From Mucispirillum schaedleri (lineage in GTDB: Bacteria; Chrysiogenota; Deferribacteres; Deferribacterales; Mucispirillaceae): a stretch of DNA of 32,934 bases. Location of the stretch: assembly GCA_949287985.1 (NCBI GenBank), contig CASEIN010000038.1:1-32934 (forward strand), given 5' to 3'. This document shows, piece after piece, positions 16,487 to 25,686 of the stretch (within the stretch, counting starts at the first letter, position 1; each line of letters begins with the position of its first letter). The notes below the pieces were generated by a model. That model saw only the letters and a program-made list of their open reading frames with translations. It did not search any database and was not told the DNA's origin. Both the position numbers and the translations under genes were made by a program.

Positions 16487-17266
16487 ATGCAGGAATTTGA
16501 TAGATTAGTGGAAATTGTTAAAAGATTACGTGCTCCAGATGGCTGTCCGTGGGATAAAAAACAAACATTATACAGCTTAAAAGATGCAATTATGGAAGAA
16601 ACAGCAGAGCTTGTAGATGCTCTTGATAATAAAGATATTGAAAATATTAAAGAAGAGCTTGGCGATGTGCTTTTACACGTAGTATTTCATTCTGAAACTG
16701 CCAGTGAAAGTGGTTTATTTAATATAGAAGATGTGGCAAAAGGAATAAATGAAAAACTTATACGCAGGCACCCTCACGTATTTAAAGATGAACATTATGA
16801 AACAGCAGAAGAAGTAAAAGTTCGCTGGGATGAAATTAAAGAAGAAGAAAACAAAAATAAAAAAATACCAGAATCTGTGCTTGATAAAGTTCCAAGAAAC
16901 CTGCCTTCCCTGCTGCAAGCTGAAAAATTACAGAAAAAAGCCTCTAAATACGGCTTTGACTGGGATAATGCCCAGCAGGTTTTTGATAAACTTCAAGAAG
17001 AATTAAACGAGCTAAAAGAAGCTTATCTTGAACAGGATAAAGAGCATATCAGTGAAGAATTGGGCGATGTAATATTTGTACTTTCACGCCTTGCTTCTCA
17101 TCTTGATATTTCAGCAGATGAATCACTTAGAAAAGTAAACAATAAATTTCGTATGCGTTTTTCATATATTGAAAAAGCTTTAAAAAATGAAAACAAAACA
17201 CTAGATAAAGCAACAATAGATGAAATGGAAGCAAAATGGCAGGAAGCTAAAAGCAAAGGTTTATAA
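16487..17266 (+). CDS. mazG: nucleoside triphosphate pyrophosphohydrolase MazG
   Basis: Hydrolyses (d)NTPs to monophosphate and pyrophosphate, a housecleaning and stress-related activity. The 259-residue length is that of full, two-domain MazG. The N-terminal domain has PDGCPWDKKQT then EETAELVDAL and EELGDVLLHVVFH. The C-terminal domain repeats the pattern with EELNELKEAY and EELGDVIFVLSRLA, and holds the active-site EExxE and ExxD metal ligands. FDWDNAQQVFDKLQEE precedes the second motif as expected. ATG has GGAG at a six-base spacing. It is monocistronic and convergent with the repeat protein at 17306. Confidence 0.94.
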   Translation: MQEFDRLVEIVKRLRAPDGCPWDKKQTLYSLKDAIMEETAELVDALDNKDIENIKEELGDVLLHVVFHSETASESGLFNIEDVAKGINEKLIRRHPHVFKDEHYETAEEVKVRWDEIKEEENKNKKIPESVLDKVPRNLPSLLQAEKLQKKASKYGFDWDNAQQVFDKLQEELNELKEAYLEQDKEHISEELGDVIFVLSRLASHLDISADESLRKVNNKFRMRFSYIEKALKNENKTLDKATIDEMEAKWQEAKSKGL

Positions 17267-17275
17267 ATAATATTA

Positions 17276-17294
17276 AAGGGGCTTTATGCCCCTT
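17276..17294. terminator. shared terminator between mazG and the repeat-protein gene
   Basis: AAGGGGC (17276-17282) and GCCCCTT (17288-17294) with loop TTTAT, between two convergent genes. T-rich sequence follows on both strands. Confidence 0.6.
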
Positions 17295-17305
17295 AATTAT
17301 ATATA

Positions 17306-20236
17306 TTATGGATATGCCTCACCACAATCACAGTCACCCATAAGTTCCTTATAAACTTCAAGATTTAGTTTTTTTGATGTATAAGTATATTTATACCATT
17401 CTGGAACAGTTTGTGTGTCAGCATTAAAAATGTTTTTAAACTTATTTTTTAATATAAAGTTTTTCCATTTATCTATTGAATATTTAAAATTAACTGCATC
17501 AAATAAAAAGTCTTCCATCTTTGTAACACTGGAAATATTCCATTTAGATATATCTTGATTAAAATTTTCTGCACCAGAAAACATAGCAGTCATATCTTTA
17601 ACTTTAGATACATTCCAGCGGCTAATATCCTGATTAAATGATTTTGCTTCTTGAAACATTGATGACATATCCTCAACATTGGATACATCCCATTTACTAA
17701 TATCTTGATTAAATTTTTTTGCACCAGAAAACATTGATACCATAGATTCAGCTTTAGATACATTCCAGTTGCTTATATCTTCATTAAAATCAGTGTATGA
17801 AAAGGTAGAATAATATTCAGTAACATTAGAAACATCCCAGTTTTTTACACCTTTATATGATTTAAAATTTATATTATTAATTGTATATGCATAATATGTG
17901 TCAATACTTGTAACATCTGTAACATATCCAATAACATCAAAATAATGATTATCATTAGATCCATGATCACTTGTTGTTACAATACGCGGACTAAATACAA
18001 TACCTTCACCTACTATGTGGATAGGCTCCTTACCATTGTTTTTATGTGCCCATTTAGGAATATTTTTCATTCCAGAATTTGCAAATATTGTTTCATAAAC
18101 CATTGGTTCAGCAGGCTGCCAATCATCTAGATTTTGATTAAAACTCTTTGCATTCTGAAACATTCCTAAAACACGAAACATTTTTAATTTATAATATTCG
18201 CTAAACTTCCACTTATTTAATGGCTGGTTAAAGCTTTCTGCTCCTGCAAACATATTTGTAAAATCATGTACATGGCCAACATCCCATCTATTTAAAGGCT
18301 GGTTAAAATTTTTCGCCTGAGCAAATACGCCATGCATACTATTAACTCTTGATACATTCCAGCTGTTAATGTTTTGATTAAAGTTGTATGCTCTACCAAA
18401 CATTCCTTCCATGTATACTAATGACTTAGTATTCCACCTATTTAGTGGCTGATTAAAACTTTCTGCACCAAAAAACATACCATTCATAATTGAAACATTT
18501 TTTACATTCCACTTATTAATATTTTGATTAAACTTTTTTGCATATGCAAACATATACCCCATATACTTAATAGACTCTGTATTCCATTTATCAAGTGGCT
18601 GATTAAAGTTTTCTGCACCGCAAAACATTCCCGTAGTATTTTCTACTTTACTCATATCCCATGAATTAATATTTTGATTAAAAGATTTTGCATAGCCAAA
18701 CATAAAAGATGCATCTTCAACATTAGAGAAATCCCAGTTACCTATTGGAGAGTTAAAAAGCTCAACTTCATAAAATAAATATGAAACATTTTGCACACTA
18801 GAAGTATTCCACATACTTAAATCTTGATTAAATTTCTTTGCACTCCTAAGCATATCTCTCATGTTTACAACATTTGATACATTCCATTTTCCTATTGGCT
18901 GATTAAAGTTTTCAGCTTTATAAAACATAGCTCTCATATCTACTACATTTGATACATTCCAATTACTAATATCTTGATTAAAAGCTAATGCACCAGAAAA
19001 CATTTCATCCATATTTCTAACTTTGGAAACATTCCATTTACCAATATTTTGATTAAACTTTTCTGCACCAGAAAACATATAACTTGTATATTCTACACTA
19101 GATGTATCCCATTTACTTATATCTTGATTAAAGTTTTTAACATTCGAAAACATACTACGCATTATTATAACATTGCCAACATTCCACTTTGTAATGTCAC
19201 TTGCAATATTATCAATATCTGCAAACATTCCTTCCATATTTTCTACGCTTGATACATTCCAAGTGCTGATATTACCTTTAAAACTTACTGCATTACTAAA
19301 CATTTCTTCCATTGTAAGAACATTAGAAACATTCCAGTTTGATAAATCTGAATTAAACTTAACTGCTCTTTTAAACATAAAAGACATATTTTGCACGTTA
19401 GATACATTCCAATTATTCAAATTTTGATTAAAACTTTCTGTATCATAAAAAATTGCTTCCATATTAGTAACTTTTGAAACATTCCACTTATTTAAAGGCT
19501 GATTAAAAGATGATGCTCCTGCAAAAAGTGCAGTCATATTCTCTACATTAGATACATCTAAATTATTAATATTTTGATTAAAACTTTTTGCACCACGAAA
19601 CATACCAGCAAGACTTTTTACTTTAGGCATTTTCCATGCACCTATATCTTTATTAAAAGATAATGCTTCATGAAACATTTCTTCTACATCTTCTAGATTT
19701 ATAACATTCCATCTGCTAATATCTTGGTTAAAGCTTACTGCATTATTAAACATTTTATTCATATTTTTAACATTAGATACATTCCAGTTGCCAATAGGTT
19801 GATTAAAACTAACAGCAGATGAAAACATTGCCTCCATATCTTCAACATTTGAAACATTCCACCTGCCTATATTTTGATTAAAATCTACAGCAGCATAAAA
19901 CATATATGCCATATCTTTAACTTTTGAAACATTCCACCGGCTTATATCTTCATTAAAATTTTTAACATCAGAAAACATACTTCTCATATTTTCCACATTT
20001 GATACATTCCAAGAATCAATTCCTGAAAAATCCTCGCGTTGAGAATCTTCAAATAACTCACTCATATCTGTAATTAAACTTGTATCAATACTTGATAATT
20101 TGATACTCTCATCAATAATAAGGGCATACAATTCTTGTTTATCTTTTGGCTTATATTTGATAACATTTTTTGCATAAATATTTTGGATTGAAAAAAGAAA
20201 TAAAAATAATAATAAATAGATAAATATTTTTTTCAT
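17306..20236 (-). CDS. secreted BspA/DUF285-type repeat protein
   Basis: A 976-residue protein with a cleavable signal (KKIFIYLLLFLFLFSIQNIYA). Residues 82-656 are 23 repeats of exactly 25 residues, consensus xxMxxMFxxAxxFNQxIxxWNVSNV, with irregular copies on either side. A non-repeat segment (about 716-805) splits off a second block of four to five copies (806-929). The tail (930-976) ends with a cluster of cysteines, GDCDCGEAYP. These are DUF285 repeats, leucine-rich-repeat-like units found in surface proteins of Brachyspira, mycoplasmas and Bacteroidetes, often tied to adhesion. No lipobox, sortase signal or anchor helix is seen, so it is probably released or held by other means. Its own promoter lies at 20294-20322. 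Ribosome site AAGGGG. Confidence 0.88.
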   Translation of the reverse strand: MKKIFIYLLLFLFLFSIQNIYAKNVIKYKPKDKQELYALIIDESIKLSSIDTSLITDMSELFEDSQREDFSGIDSWNVSNVENMRSMFSDVKNFNEDISRWNVSKVKDMAYMFYAAVDFNQNIGRWNVSNVEDMEAMFSSAVSFNQPIGNWNVSNVKNMNKMFNNAVSFNQDISRWNVINLEDVEEMFHEALSFNKDIGAWKMPKVKSLAGMFRGAKSFNQNINNLDVSNVENMTALFAGASSFNQPLNKWNVSKVTNMEAIFYDTESFNQNLNNWNVSNVQNMSFMFKRAVKFNSDLSNWNVSNVLTMEEMFSNAVSFKGNISTWNVSSVENMEGMFADIDNIASDITKWNVGNVIIMRSMFSNVKNFNQDISKWDTSSVEYTSYMFSGAEKFNQNIGKWNVSKVRNMDEMFSGALAFNQDISNWNVSNVVDMRAMFYKAENFNQPIGKWNVSNVVNMRDMLRSAKKFNQDLSMWNTSSVQNVSYLFYEVELFNSPIGNWDFSNVEDASFMFGYAKSFNQNINSWDMSKVENTTGMFCGAENFNQPLDKWNTESIKYMGYMFAYAKKFNQNINKWNVKNVSIMNGMFFGAESFNQPLNRWNTKSLVYMEGMFGRAYNFNQNINSWNVSRVNSMHGVFAQAKNFNQPLNRWDVGHVHDFTNMFAGAESFNQPLNKWKFSEYYKLKMFRVLGMFQNAKSFNQNLDDWQPAEPMVYETIFANSGMKNIPKWAHKNNGKEPIHIVGEGIVFSPRIVTTSDHGSNDNHYFDVIGYVTDVTSIDTYYAYTINNINFKSYKGVKNWDVSNVTEYYSTFSYTDFNEDISNWNVSKAESMVSMFSGAKKFNQDISKWDVSNVEDMSSMFQEAKSFNQDISRWNVSKVKDMTAMFSGAENFNQDISKWNISSVTKMEDFLFDAVNFKYSIDKWKNFILKNKFKNIFNADTQTVPEWYKYTYTSKKLNLEVYKELMGDCDCGEAYP

Positions 20237-20293
20237 ACACCGCCCCTTATGTAATACTAAAAGAAAATATATAAATTACAAAACTACACATAT

Positions 20294-20322
20294 AATATAA
20301 CAATAAAAGATTACTTTATCAA
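20294..20322 (-). promoter_or_regulatory. sigma70-type promoter of the DUF285 gene
   Basis: On the minus strand, TTGATA (20317-20322)-17 bp-TATATT (20294-20299). It lies between the aspA terminator and the gene start, so the repeat protein is transcribed independently of aspA. Confidence 0.65.
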
Positions 20323-20347
20323 CAAAAAATACAGTTTGCCAAATAAA

Positions 20348-20379
20348 AAAGCACTCCTAACAAATGCTCAGAGTGCTTT
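20348..20379 (-). terminator. aspA intrinsic terminator
   Basis: On the minus strand, AAAGCACTC pairs with GAGTGCTTT (20371-20379 with 20348-20356), followed by T-rich sequence. It lies 32 bp after the aspA stop. Confidence 0.8.
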
Positions 20380-20410
20380 ATATTATTAATAAACTTAAAA
20401 AAGTTAAAAA

Positions 20411-21829
20411 TTATTTATGTTTTTTAAGCTCTGCACCAGAAATACCCGGAGTAGTCATACCAACAGGGTCTAAAATAACATTTATTTCATCCTCTGTTAA
20501 TACTTTATCCCTTAAAATAAGCTCTCTAATTGGCTTACCTGTAACGTATGCTTCCCTTGCAAGTTTTGCAGCAGTTTCATAACCTACATGTGGGTTGATT
20601 GCTGTAACTATACCAACAGAATTTTCAACATAAGCTTTCATTCTATCAGGATTTGCTGTTAAATCAGTAAGCAGATATTTTGTAAATACTTTAAAGCCAT
20701 TTGCCATTATTGTAAGTGATTGTATTACATTAAATACAAATACTGGCTCCATAACATTTAACTCAAACTGACCAGCTTCTACACCCATCGTTACAGTAAT
20801 ATCATTACCTATTACTTGGAAAGCTATTTGATTAATAACTTCTGCCATAACAGGGTTTACTTTACCCGGCATAATTGAGCTGCCTGGCTGACGAGGTGGT
20901 AAATTTAATTCAAATAAACCACATCTTGGACCAGATGCCATTAAACGTAAGTCATTACATATTTTAGACATGCTAACCATGCAAACTTTAAGTAATGCAC
21001 TAACTTCTGCATAAGCATCACAGTTTTGAGTGCCATCAACTAAATCATCAGCACCAACTACTGGAAGCCCTGAAATATCTGCTAAATTTTTAACAACTTC
21101 TTTAATATATTCAGGCTCTGCATTAAGCCCTGTTCCAACAGCTGTTGCACCCATATTCACTACTAACACATTTTCTCTAGCAGCCTGTAAACGTTTAATA
21201 TCTCTACCAACAACAGCAGCATATGCTTTAAATTCTTGCCCAAGCCTTATAGGCACTGCGTCTTGAAGGTGAGTTCTACCCATTTTTATCATGCCGTCAA
21301 ATTCTTGGGATTTTTTAAGCATCATAGCCTGCATATCTTTCATAACTACAATTAATTCATCAATTAAAAATGCAATAGTTAAATGTGCTGCTGTAGGGAA
21401 AGCATCGTTTGTGCTTTGTGCCATATTTACATGAGAATTTGGAGATATAACTTTATAGTTACCTTTACTTTCTCCCATAATCTCTAATGCTCTATTTGCA
21501 ATTACTTCATTTGTATTCATATTGATAGATGTACCTGCCCCACCTTGGATAGGATCTACCAAAAACCAGTCATTAAACTTACCTGCAATTACATCATCTG
21601 CAGCTTTCGCTATGGCTTCTGCCTTTGCTTTATCAAGTTCACCAATTTTTGCATTAGCAAGTGCTGCTGCCTTTTTTACTATAGCCATACATTTGATTAA
21701 TGTAGGATGAATACGGTAACCTGTAATAGGAAAATTTTCAATAGCACGTAAAGTTTGCACACCATAGTAAGCATCTATAGGTACTTCCTTATCTCCAAGA
21801 AAATCATGTTCCATACGAAATTCAGCCAT
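20411..21829 (-). CDS. aspA: aspartate ammonia-lyase
   Basis: Deaminates aspartate to fumarate and ammonia. The 472 residues are full family length. Aspartase landmarks are FRMEHDFLGDKEVP at the start, YYGVQTLRAIENFPITGYRI (21-40), DPIQGGAGTSINMNTNEVIA (92-111), SPNSHVNMAQSTNDAFPTA and the signature GSSIMPGKVNP (316-326). The N-terminal ENFPITG motif separates it from class II fumarase. ATG follows AAGGAGATTGT. Monocistronic, with its own promoter and terminator. In an anaerobe it could supply fumarate as electron acceptor; that is inference. Confidence 0.94.
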   Translation of the reverse strand: MAEFRMEHDFLGDKEVPIDAYYGVQTLRAIENFPITGYRIHPTLIKCMAIVKKAAALANAKIGELDKAKAEAIAKAADDVIAGKFNDWFLVDPIQGGAGTSINMNTNEVIANRALEIMGESKGNYKVISPNSHVNMAQSTNDAFPTAAHLTIAFLIDELIVVMKDMQAMMLKKSQEFDGMIKMGRTHLQDAVPIRLGQEFKAYAAVVGRDIKRLQAARENVLVVNMGATAVGTGLNAEPEYIKEVVKNLADISGLPVVGADDLVDGTQNCDAYAEVSALLKVCMVSMSKICNDLRLMASGPRCGLFELNLPPRQPGSSIMPGKVNPVMAEVINQIAFQVIGNDITVTMGVEAGQFELNVMEPVFVFNVIQSLTIMANGFKVFTKYLLTDLTANPDRMKAYVENSVGIVTAINPHVGYETAAKLAREAYVTGKPIRELILRDKVLTEDEINVILDPVGMTTPGISGAELKKHK

Positions 21830-22179
21830 AACAATCTCCTTTATAAATTTATTATAAGTATCCTATAACATATTTAAAAACTTTTTGCAAGAAAAAAATA
21901 TAATATTGTTATAATTTAATAAATACTTTATTTATCAATAGTTTATATCTATTTAACATGCTTATAAACAAAAAAATATAACATTATATTTAACTTTGTT
22001 TATATAATTTTTAAATCAATATTATTATTTATTATATAACATAGTAATAAAATTCTTTTTTTTGAAATATTTAAGTAAATGCCTTATTTTTTAAGGTGCT
22101 ATTTTTATTATAATTTTTCTTTTCAATTTTTAATAAAAATGTTATATTGGCTGGTAAATAATATTATTAGGGAAAATAT
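21830..22179. other. 350-bp divergent intergenic region
   Basis: Very AT-rich (21890-22080 almost only A and T). Holds the aspA promoter on the left and a weak promoter for 22180 on the right (TTTCAA 22121-22126, 16 bp, TATATT 22143-22148). A short CCTT/AAGG hairpin lies at 22082-22095. Nothing else seen. Confidence 0.6.
21862..21890 (-). promoter_or_regulatory. aspA promoter
   Basis: On the minus strand, TTGCAA (21885-21890)-17 bp-TATAGG (21862-21867). A TATAAT (minus strand) nearer the gene is an alternative -10 without a good -35. Confidence 0.45.
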
Positions 22180-23658
22180 ATGGCTTTAATCAATATAAAT
22201 AAATCATTTATAAAAATACCATGGAATAAGCGTGCTGTAGCATACTACATTCTGCTTTTACTAAATACTTTTTTATATACACTAATTTTTGAAGAACCAC
22301 GTATTGCTCTTTATGATTTTTCTCAAAAAGATATTGCTTTGACAATAATTCTTGTATCTATTTTTAATTTATTTATGTTTTTTTTATTAATGATTTTTAA
22401 ATGGGTTTTTATAATTATAAATCCTATTCTATATTATATAGGTGCTGTTGGGTTTATTTATGCAGATAAGTTTCATTTAGATACAAACATATATTCTGCA
22501 CCTAAATTTTTACTCCATAATACTATATCTTCTTCAATTTCTTCTAATCTTTCATATACTATTTTTATTACTTCAATGTTTCTATTAGGTTTATTTTTTG
22601 GTTTAATAAGATTTTTCTTTGCAAAAGATAAGTCTATAATTAGAAAAGGACAAATATTTGCATTTATATTTATATGTGCTTCTATTTCATACCCATTTTT
22701 ATATAACAATATAAAATATACGAATATACAGCCTTATGCTTTCCTAAAAGGAGCAAAAGATTACCTTGTTACAAGTGTAATATATAAAATACAATTTAAA
22801 GATAGAAAAGATATGATAACTGCTCAAAAAACAGATGATAATATTACTGGTGTTGTTGTATTGCTTGATAAAATAAGTAATAGACTATACTCATCTAATA
22901 ATAAAGCCATAACATTTATGATAAAAGAAAATATCATAAAATATAATGGATTTAAATCAGAATTTAATAATAATAACATTACACGAAGTGCTGTAATGAC
23001 TGGTGCTGCTGCTGATAAAATAAACAATTATACTGACAGCACATCATTTATATCCGTTTTAAAAAATGCAGGCTATAATACTGCTTATATTGGAATATAT
23101 AATTCGCTTTTATCAAAAGATAACTATAACTATTATTTAGTTAAAAATGATACTGAAAATATTTATGAACAGCAGACAAATAATAGTCCAAATTTATTTA
23201 GGTCTATATCATATATTAATGATTTCATTAAAAATAATAAAGGCGGTATCATTGTTGTAAATGCAGAAGGTTCTGCTCCTTATATAGAAAAGAGATATAA
23301 AGATTTTATAACCACTACATCTGAAAATGAATATGATAATTATATTTCATATATTAATGCATATATAAAAGAAATTATATCACAACTTAAAGATAAAAAT
23401 GCTTTTGTAATAATACAAGGTCTTGAAGGTGAAACAGTTAATAATGGCATATCTGTGCAGGATAAAGAAAGTGTTATGCTTGTTTGGGTATCTGACAGCT
23501 TGGAAAATAAATATATGACAAGAAGTCGTATACAATCCAATACTGATGATAAAATAGTAGATGATACTCTTTACTATTCTATACTAGGCTGCTTTGAGCT
23601 AAACAGTAAAACTGATTTTAATAAAATAGATAGAAATATATGCAGACAGAAAAAATAA
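22180..23658 (+). CDS. EptA-like (phosphoethanolamine transferase family) membrane protein, degenerate active site
   Basis: A 492-residue protein with about five N-terminal membrane helices (about 20-175) and a soluble, probably periplasmic domain. The domain order and several segments match EptA/MCR lipid A phosphoethanolamine transferases: SFISVLKNAGYNTAYIG, the YDNYISYINAYIKEIISQLK helix, ESVMLVWVSDS (aligns with PMLVWLSD) and DDTLYYSILGCFEL with a terminal Cys-Arg. The catalytic motifs do not match. The GETARAD metal-ligand motif reads LDKISNR (D230 for Glu), the SDHGES motif reads GLEGET (Leu415/Glu416 for Asp/His), and GSHGP reads GSAPY. Thr268 or nearby could be the nucleophile region. 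A non-catalytic or altered-activity paralogue is inferred. AGGGA ribosome site. Its 3' end overlaps the cupin gene by 19 nt. Confidence 0.7.
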   Translation: MALININKSFIKIPWNKRAVAYYILLLLNTFLYTLIFEEPRIALYDFSQKDIALTIILVSIFNLFMFFLLMIFKWVFIIINPILYYIGAVGFIYADKFHLDTNIYSAPKFLLHNTISSSISSNLSYTIFITSMFLLGLFFGLIRFFFAKDKSIIRKGQIFAFIFICASISYPFLYNNIKYTNIQPYAFLKGAKDYLVTSVIYKIQFKDRKDMITAQKTDDNITGVVVLLDKISNRLYSSNNKAITFMIKENIIKYNGFKSEFNNNNITRSAVMTGAAADKINNYTDSTSFISVLKNAGYNTAYIGIYNSLLSKDNYNYYLVKNDTENIYEQQTNNSPNLFRSISYINDFIKNNKGGIIVVNAEGSAPYIEKRYKDFITTTSENEYDNYISYINAYIKEIISQLKDKNAFVIIQGLEGETVNNGISVQDKESVMLVWVSDSLENKYMTRSRIQSNTDDKIVDDTLYYSILGCFELNSKTDFNKIDRNICRQKK

Positions 23659-24152
23659 TTAATAAACTTATTCAGCAATACAGTTTAAAACAACATGTAG
23701 AAGGCGGGCTTTACACACGCCACTATGAAGCTAAAGAATATATCACTAGAAATGATAATATAAAATGTAAATCAGGAAGTGCTATATATTATTTATTAGA
23801 TAAAAACACATTATCAAAATTTCACTCTATATCTTCAGATGAATTATGGCATTATTATAATGGTGGATTACTTGAAATCCACATAATTACAAAGGATAAT
23901 AATTATATGATAAAATATTTAGGCAACAGTTTAATTTATGAACATGCCTGTTTTTGTATTCCTGTTAAAAAGGGAAGTATATTTGCAGCAAGAGTTATTG
24001 ATGGAGATTATGTTTTTGCAGGCTGCTCATTACACCCAGAATTTCAAATAAATGATTTTAAACTCTTTGAGTATAATGAACTTATTAATATGTATCCAGA
24101 CTTTAAAAAAGAATTAGATAACTTTTTTAAAATATGTAGTGAAAAGATGTAA
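23640..24152 (+). CDS. cupin superfamily protein, DUF985
   Basis: A 170-residue cytoplasmic protein with the DUF985 (Cupin_5) pattern: HVEGGLYTRHYEA near the start, then SAIYYLLDKNTLSKFHSISS, DELWHYYNGGLLEIHII and the closing AGCSLHPEFQINDFKL. The conserved His and Glu are as expected for the small-molecule or metal pocket, but the family has no firmly established reaction. It starts inside the EptA-like gene, with no clear ribosome site, so translational coupling is likely. Its last 26 bases overlap the convergent transporter gene. Confidence 0.87.
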   Translation: MQTEKIINKLIQQYSLKQHVEGGLYTRHYEAKEYITRNDNIKCKSGSAIYYLLDKNTLSKFHSISSDELWHYYNGGLLEIHIITKDNNYMIKYLGNSLIYEHACFCIPVKKGSIFAARVIDGDYVFAGCSLHPEFQINDFKLFEYNELINMYPDFKKELDNFFKICSEKM

Positions 24153-25065
24153 CATATAATGGCAGTGCCAGCATACTTATCACAAATGACCACACTGTTA
24201 ATATTGTAGAATATTTATAATCACAACCATAATATTTACTTAAAATAGTAACTTGATTCATAGCAGGCATTGCAGCTTGTAAAATATATACTTCCTGCCT
24301 TTGGCTGCTAAATGATGAGAAAAACATCATAATCAACAAAACAGCAACAGGTGCTGCAATAAATCTACCTATCATCACAGCCCAAAAGTCTTTTGTAATT
24401 TTAAAATCAGAAAGCTTAATTTCGGCAAAAACCATACCTATAAATAATGTTGCCAAAGGTGATGTCATACTGCCAAGCATTGTAGCAGGTTTTTGTAACA
24501 TATCTGGCAGTTTTATTTCCAAAAGAACAAAAATAATTGCTATTAATGTTGCAGTAAGCGATGGAGTAAGCAGTGCTTTTAAATTTATACCACCCTTTGA
24601 TTTACCTGATGCTGATTGGAGAGAATATACCCCTAAAGTCCAAAATAATATTGTATTTGCAATATAATACTCAAGAACATAAGCAATGGCTTCATCACCA
24701 AATAATGCTTGATTTACAGGAAGCCCAATAAATACCACATTAGAATACACAAATAATGCTAAAAAGACACCCATATTATTTTTTGATACTCTAAAAAGTT
24801 TACCAACGAGATATCCAATTGGATAAAGTATTATAGTAGCTATAACTGCAATAATAATACCACCTAAAGAATCCACAAACTCAGATTTTGTAAACTGGTA
24901 AGGCAAAGCAGAAATAATATATGCAGGAAATGTTAAATTTACAACAAGCCATGCAATACGGGAACCAAACTCAGTTGATAAAATATCTTTTTTCGTTAAA
25001 ATATATCCAACAGCAATTAACAAATATACTGATATAATACTTTGAATAGAATCAAAAAAGCCCAT
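24127..25065 (-). CDS. AEC (auxin efflux carrier) family transporter
   Basis: A 312-residue integral membrane protein with about ten helices in two five-helix halves, as in the AEC/BASS fold. Characteristic stretches are ISVYLLIAVGYILTKKDILS at the start, the crossover region VYSNVVFIGLPVNQALFGDE, and TLFIGMVFAEIKLSDFKITK. Bacterial AEC members export or import small organic acids such as malate; the substrate cannot be told here. ATG has AGGAGG upstream. The 3' end overlaps the convergent cupin gene by 26 nt. Confidence 0.9.
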   Translation of the reverse strand: MGFFDSIQSIISVYLLIAVGYILTKKDILSTEFGSRIAWLVVNLTFPAYIISALPYQFTKSEFVDSLGGIIIAVIATIILYPIGYLVGKLFRVSKNNMGVFLALFVYSNVVFIGLPVNQALFGDEAIAYVLEYYIANTILFWTLGVYSLQSASGKSKGGINLKALLTPSLTATLIAIIFVLLEIKLPDMLQKPATMLGSMTSPLATLFIGMVFAEIKLSDFKITKDFWAVMIGRFIAAPVAVLLIMMFFSSFSSQRQEVYILQAAMPAMNQVTILSKYYGCDYKYSTILTVWSFVISMLALPLYVTSFHYIF

Positions 25066-25093
25066 AAATGCCTCCTTAAAAAATGCAACACCC

Positions 25094-25122
25094 TTTTTAA
25101 TACCATTTTATGTTAAAATCAA
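25094..25122 (-). promoter_or_regulatory. possible promoter of the AEC transporter
   Basis: On the minus strand, TTGATT (25117-25122)-17 bp-TAAAAA (25094-25099). Moderate match. Confidence 0.4.
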
Positions 25123-25160
25123 GAAAAAACTCTTTTCTTTTTTAAAAAAATTATGTAGTC

Positions 25161-25166
25161 TATAAT
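25161..25166 (+). promoter_or_regulatory. probable -10 element of the first PepSY-like gene
   Basis: Perfect TATAAT, 56 bp before the start codon, without a recognisable -35. A TGTAAC at 25174-25179 is present but not followed by CGAC, unlike its three relatives. Confidence 0.45.
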
Positions 25167-25221
25167 CATATGGTGTAACGGATTAATATGTTGCATGTAA
25201 AATATTAATAAGGAGTGTTTT

Positions 25222-25635
25222 ATGAAAAAAATTATTTTAACTTTAGTAGTAACATTATTTGCATTTGCTGCATTTGCAAACGATATGCCTATTCAGCCTA
25301 ATCAATTGCCTGCTAATGCTCATTCTTTTGTTGCTTCAAAATTTGCTGGTGCTACTATTGTAGCAGCAAAAAAGGACAGAGACAGCTATGAAGCAGCACT
25401 TAGTAATGGAACAAAAATTGATTTTGCATTAAATGGTGAATGGGATAGCATAGAATCATATTCTGTTTTACCTGCTGGCATTTTACCAGCACCTGTTGAA
25501 GCTGCTGCTAATGCTCAAGGTGGTAACATTGTTAAAATTGACAGAGATTTCGGATATTTTGAAGTTAAATTACAAAACAATGTAGAATTAAAAATTGATA
25601 ACAATGGTAACATTTTAAAAAGAGAAATTGATTAA
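25222..25635 (+). CDS. PepSY-like periplasmic protein, type A, copy 1
   Basis: A 137-residue exported protein: signal peptide KKIILTLVVTLFAFAAFA (cleavage near AFA-ND), then two copies of a PepSY-like (DUF2874, BLIP-fold) unit. Unit one has QLPANAHSFVASKF, a YEAALSNG strand and NGEWDSIES. Unit two has LPAGILPAPVEAAANA, YFEVKLQNNVELKID and NNGNIL. The LP start, hydrophobic helix and tyrosine-strand-NG-hairpin pattern define the family. No enzyme motif; related proteins are thought to bind or inhibit others. About 80% identical by eye to the gene at 26695. Ribosome site AAGGAGTGT. Confidence 0.85.
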   Translation: MKKIILTLVVTLFAFAAFANDMPIQPNQLPANAHSFVASKFAGATIVAAKKDRDSYEAALSNGTKIDFALNGEWDSIESYSVLPAGILPAPVEAAANAQGGNIVKIDRDFGYFEVKLQNNVELKIDNNGNILKREID

Positions 25636-25656
25636 TATATTCTAATTTCAATACAT

Positions 25657-25681
25657 AATGCCTGCCTTCATAGCAGGTATT
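25657..25681. repeat. AATGCCTGC/GCAGGTATT hairpin
   Basis: Nine-pair stem (one G-U), loop CTTCATA, just 3' of the first PepSY-like gene. A close copy of the stem occurs at 25875-25897. Confidence 0.6.
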
Positions 25682-25686
25682 CAGAT

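Noticed and set aside
17306-20236. 75-bp periodic DNA resembling a CRISPR or satellite array
   Set aside because: The period equals 25 codons of an intact DUF285 repeat protein, and no unique spacers are present.
25174-25199. ECF-like module before the first type A gene
   Set aside because: TGTAAC is present, but the expected CGAC position reads TGTA and a TATAAT lies upstream, so it was not grouped with the other three.
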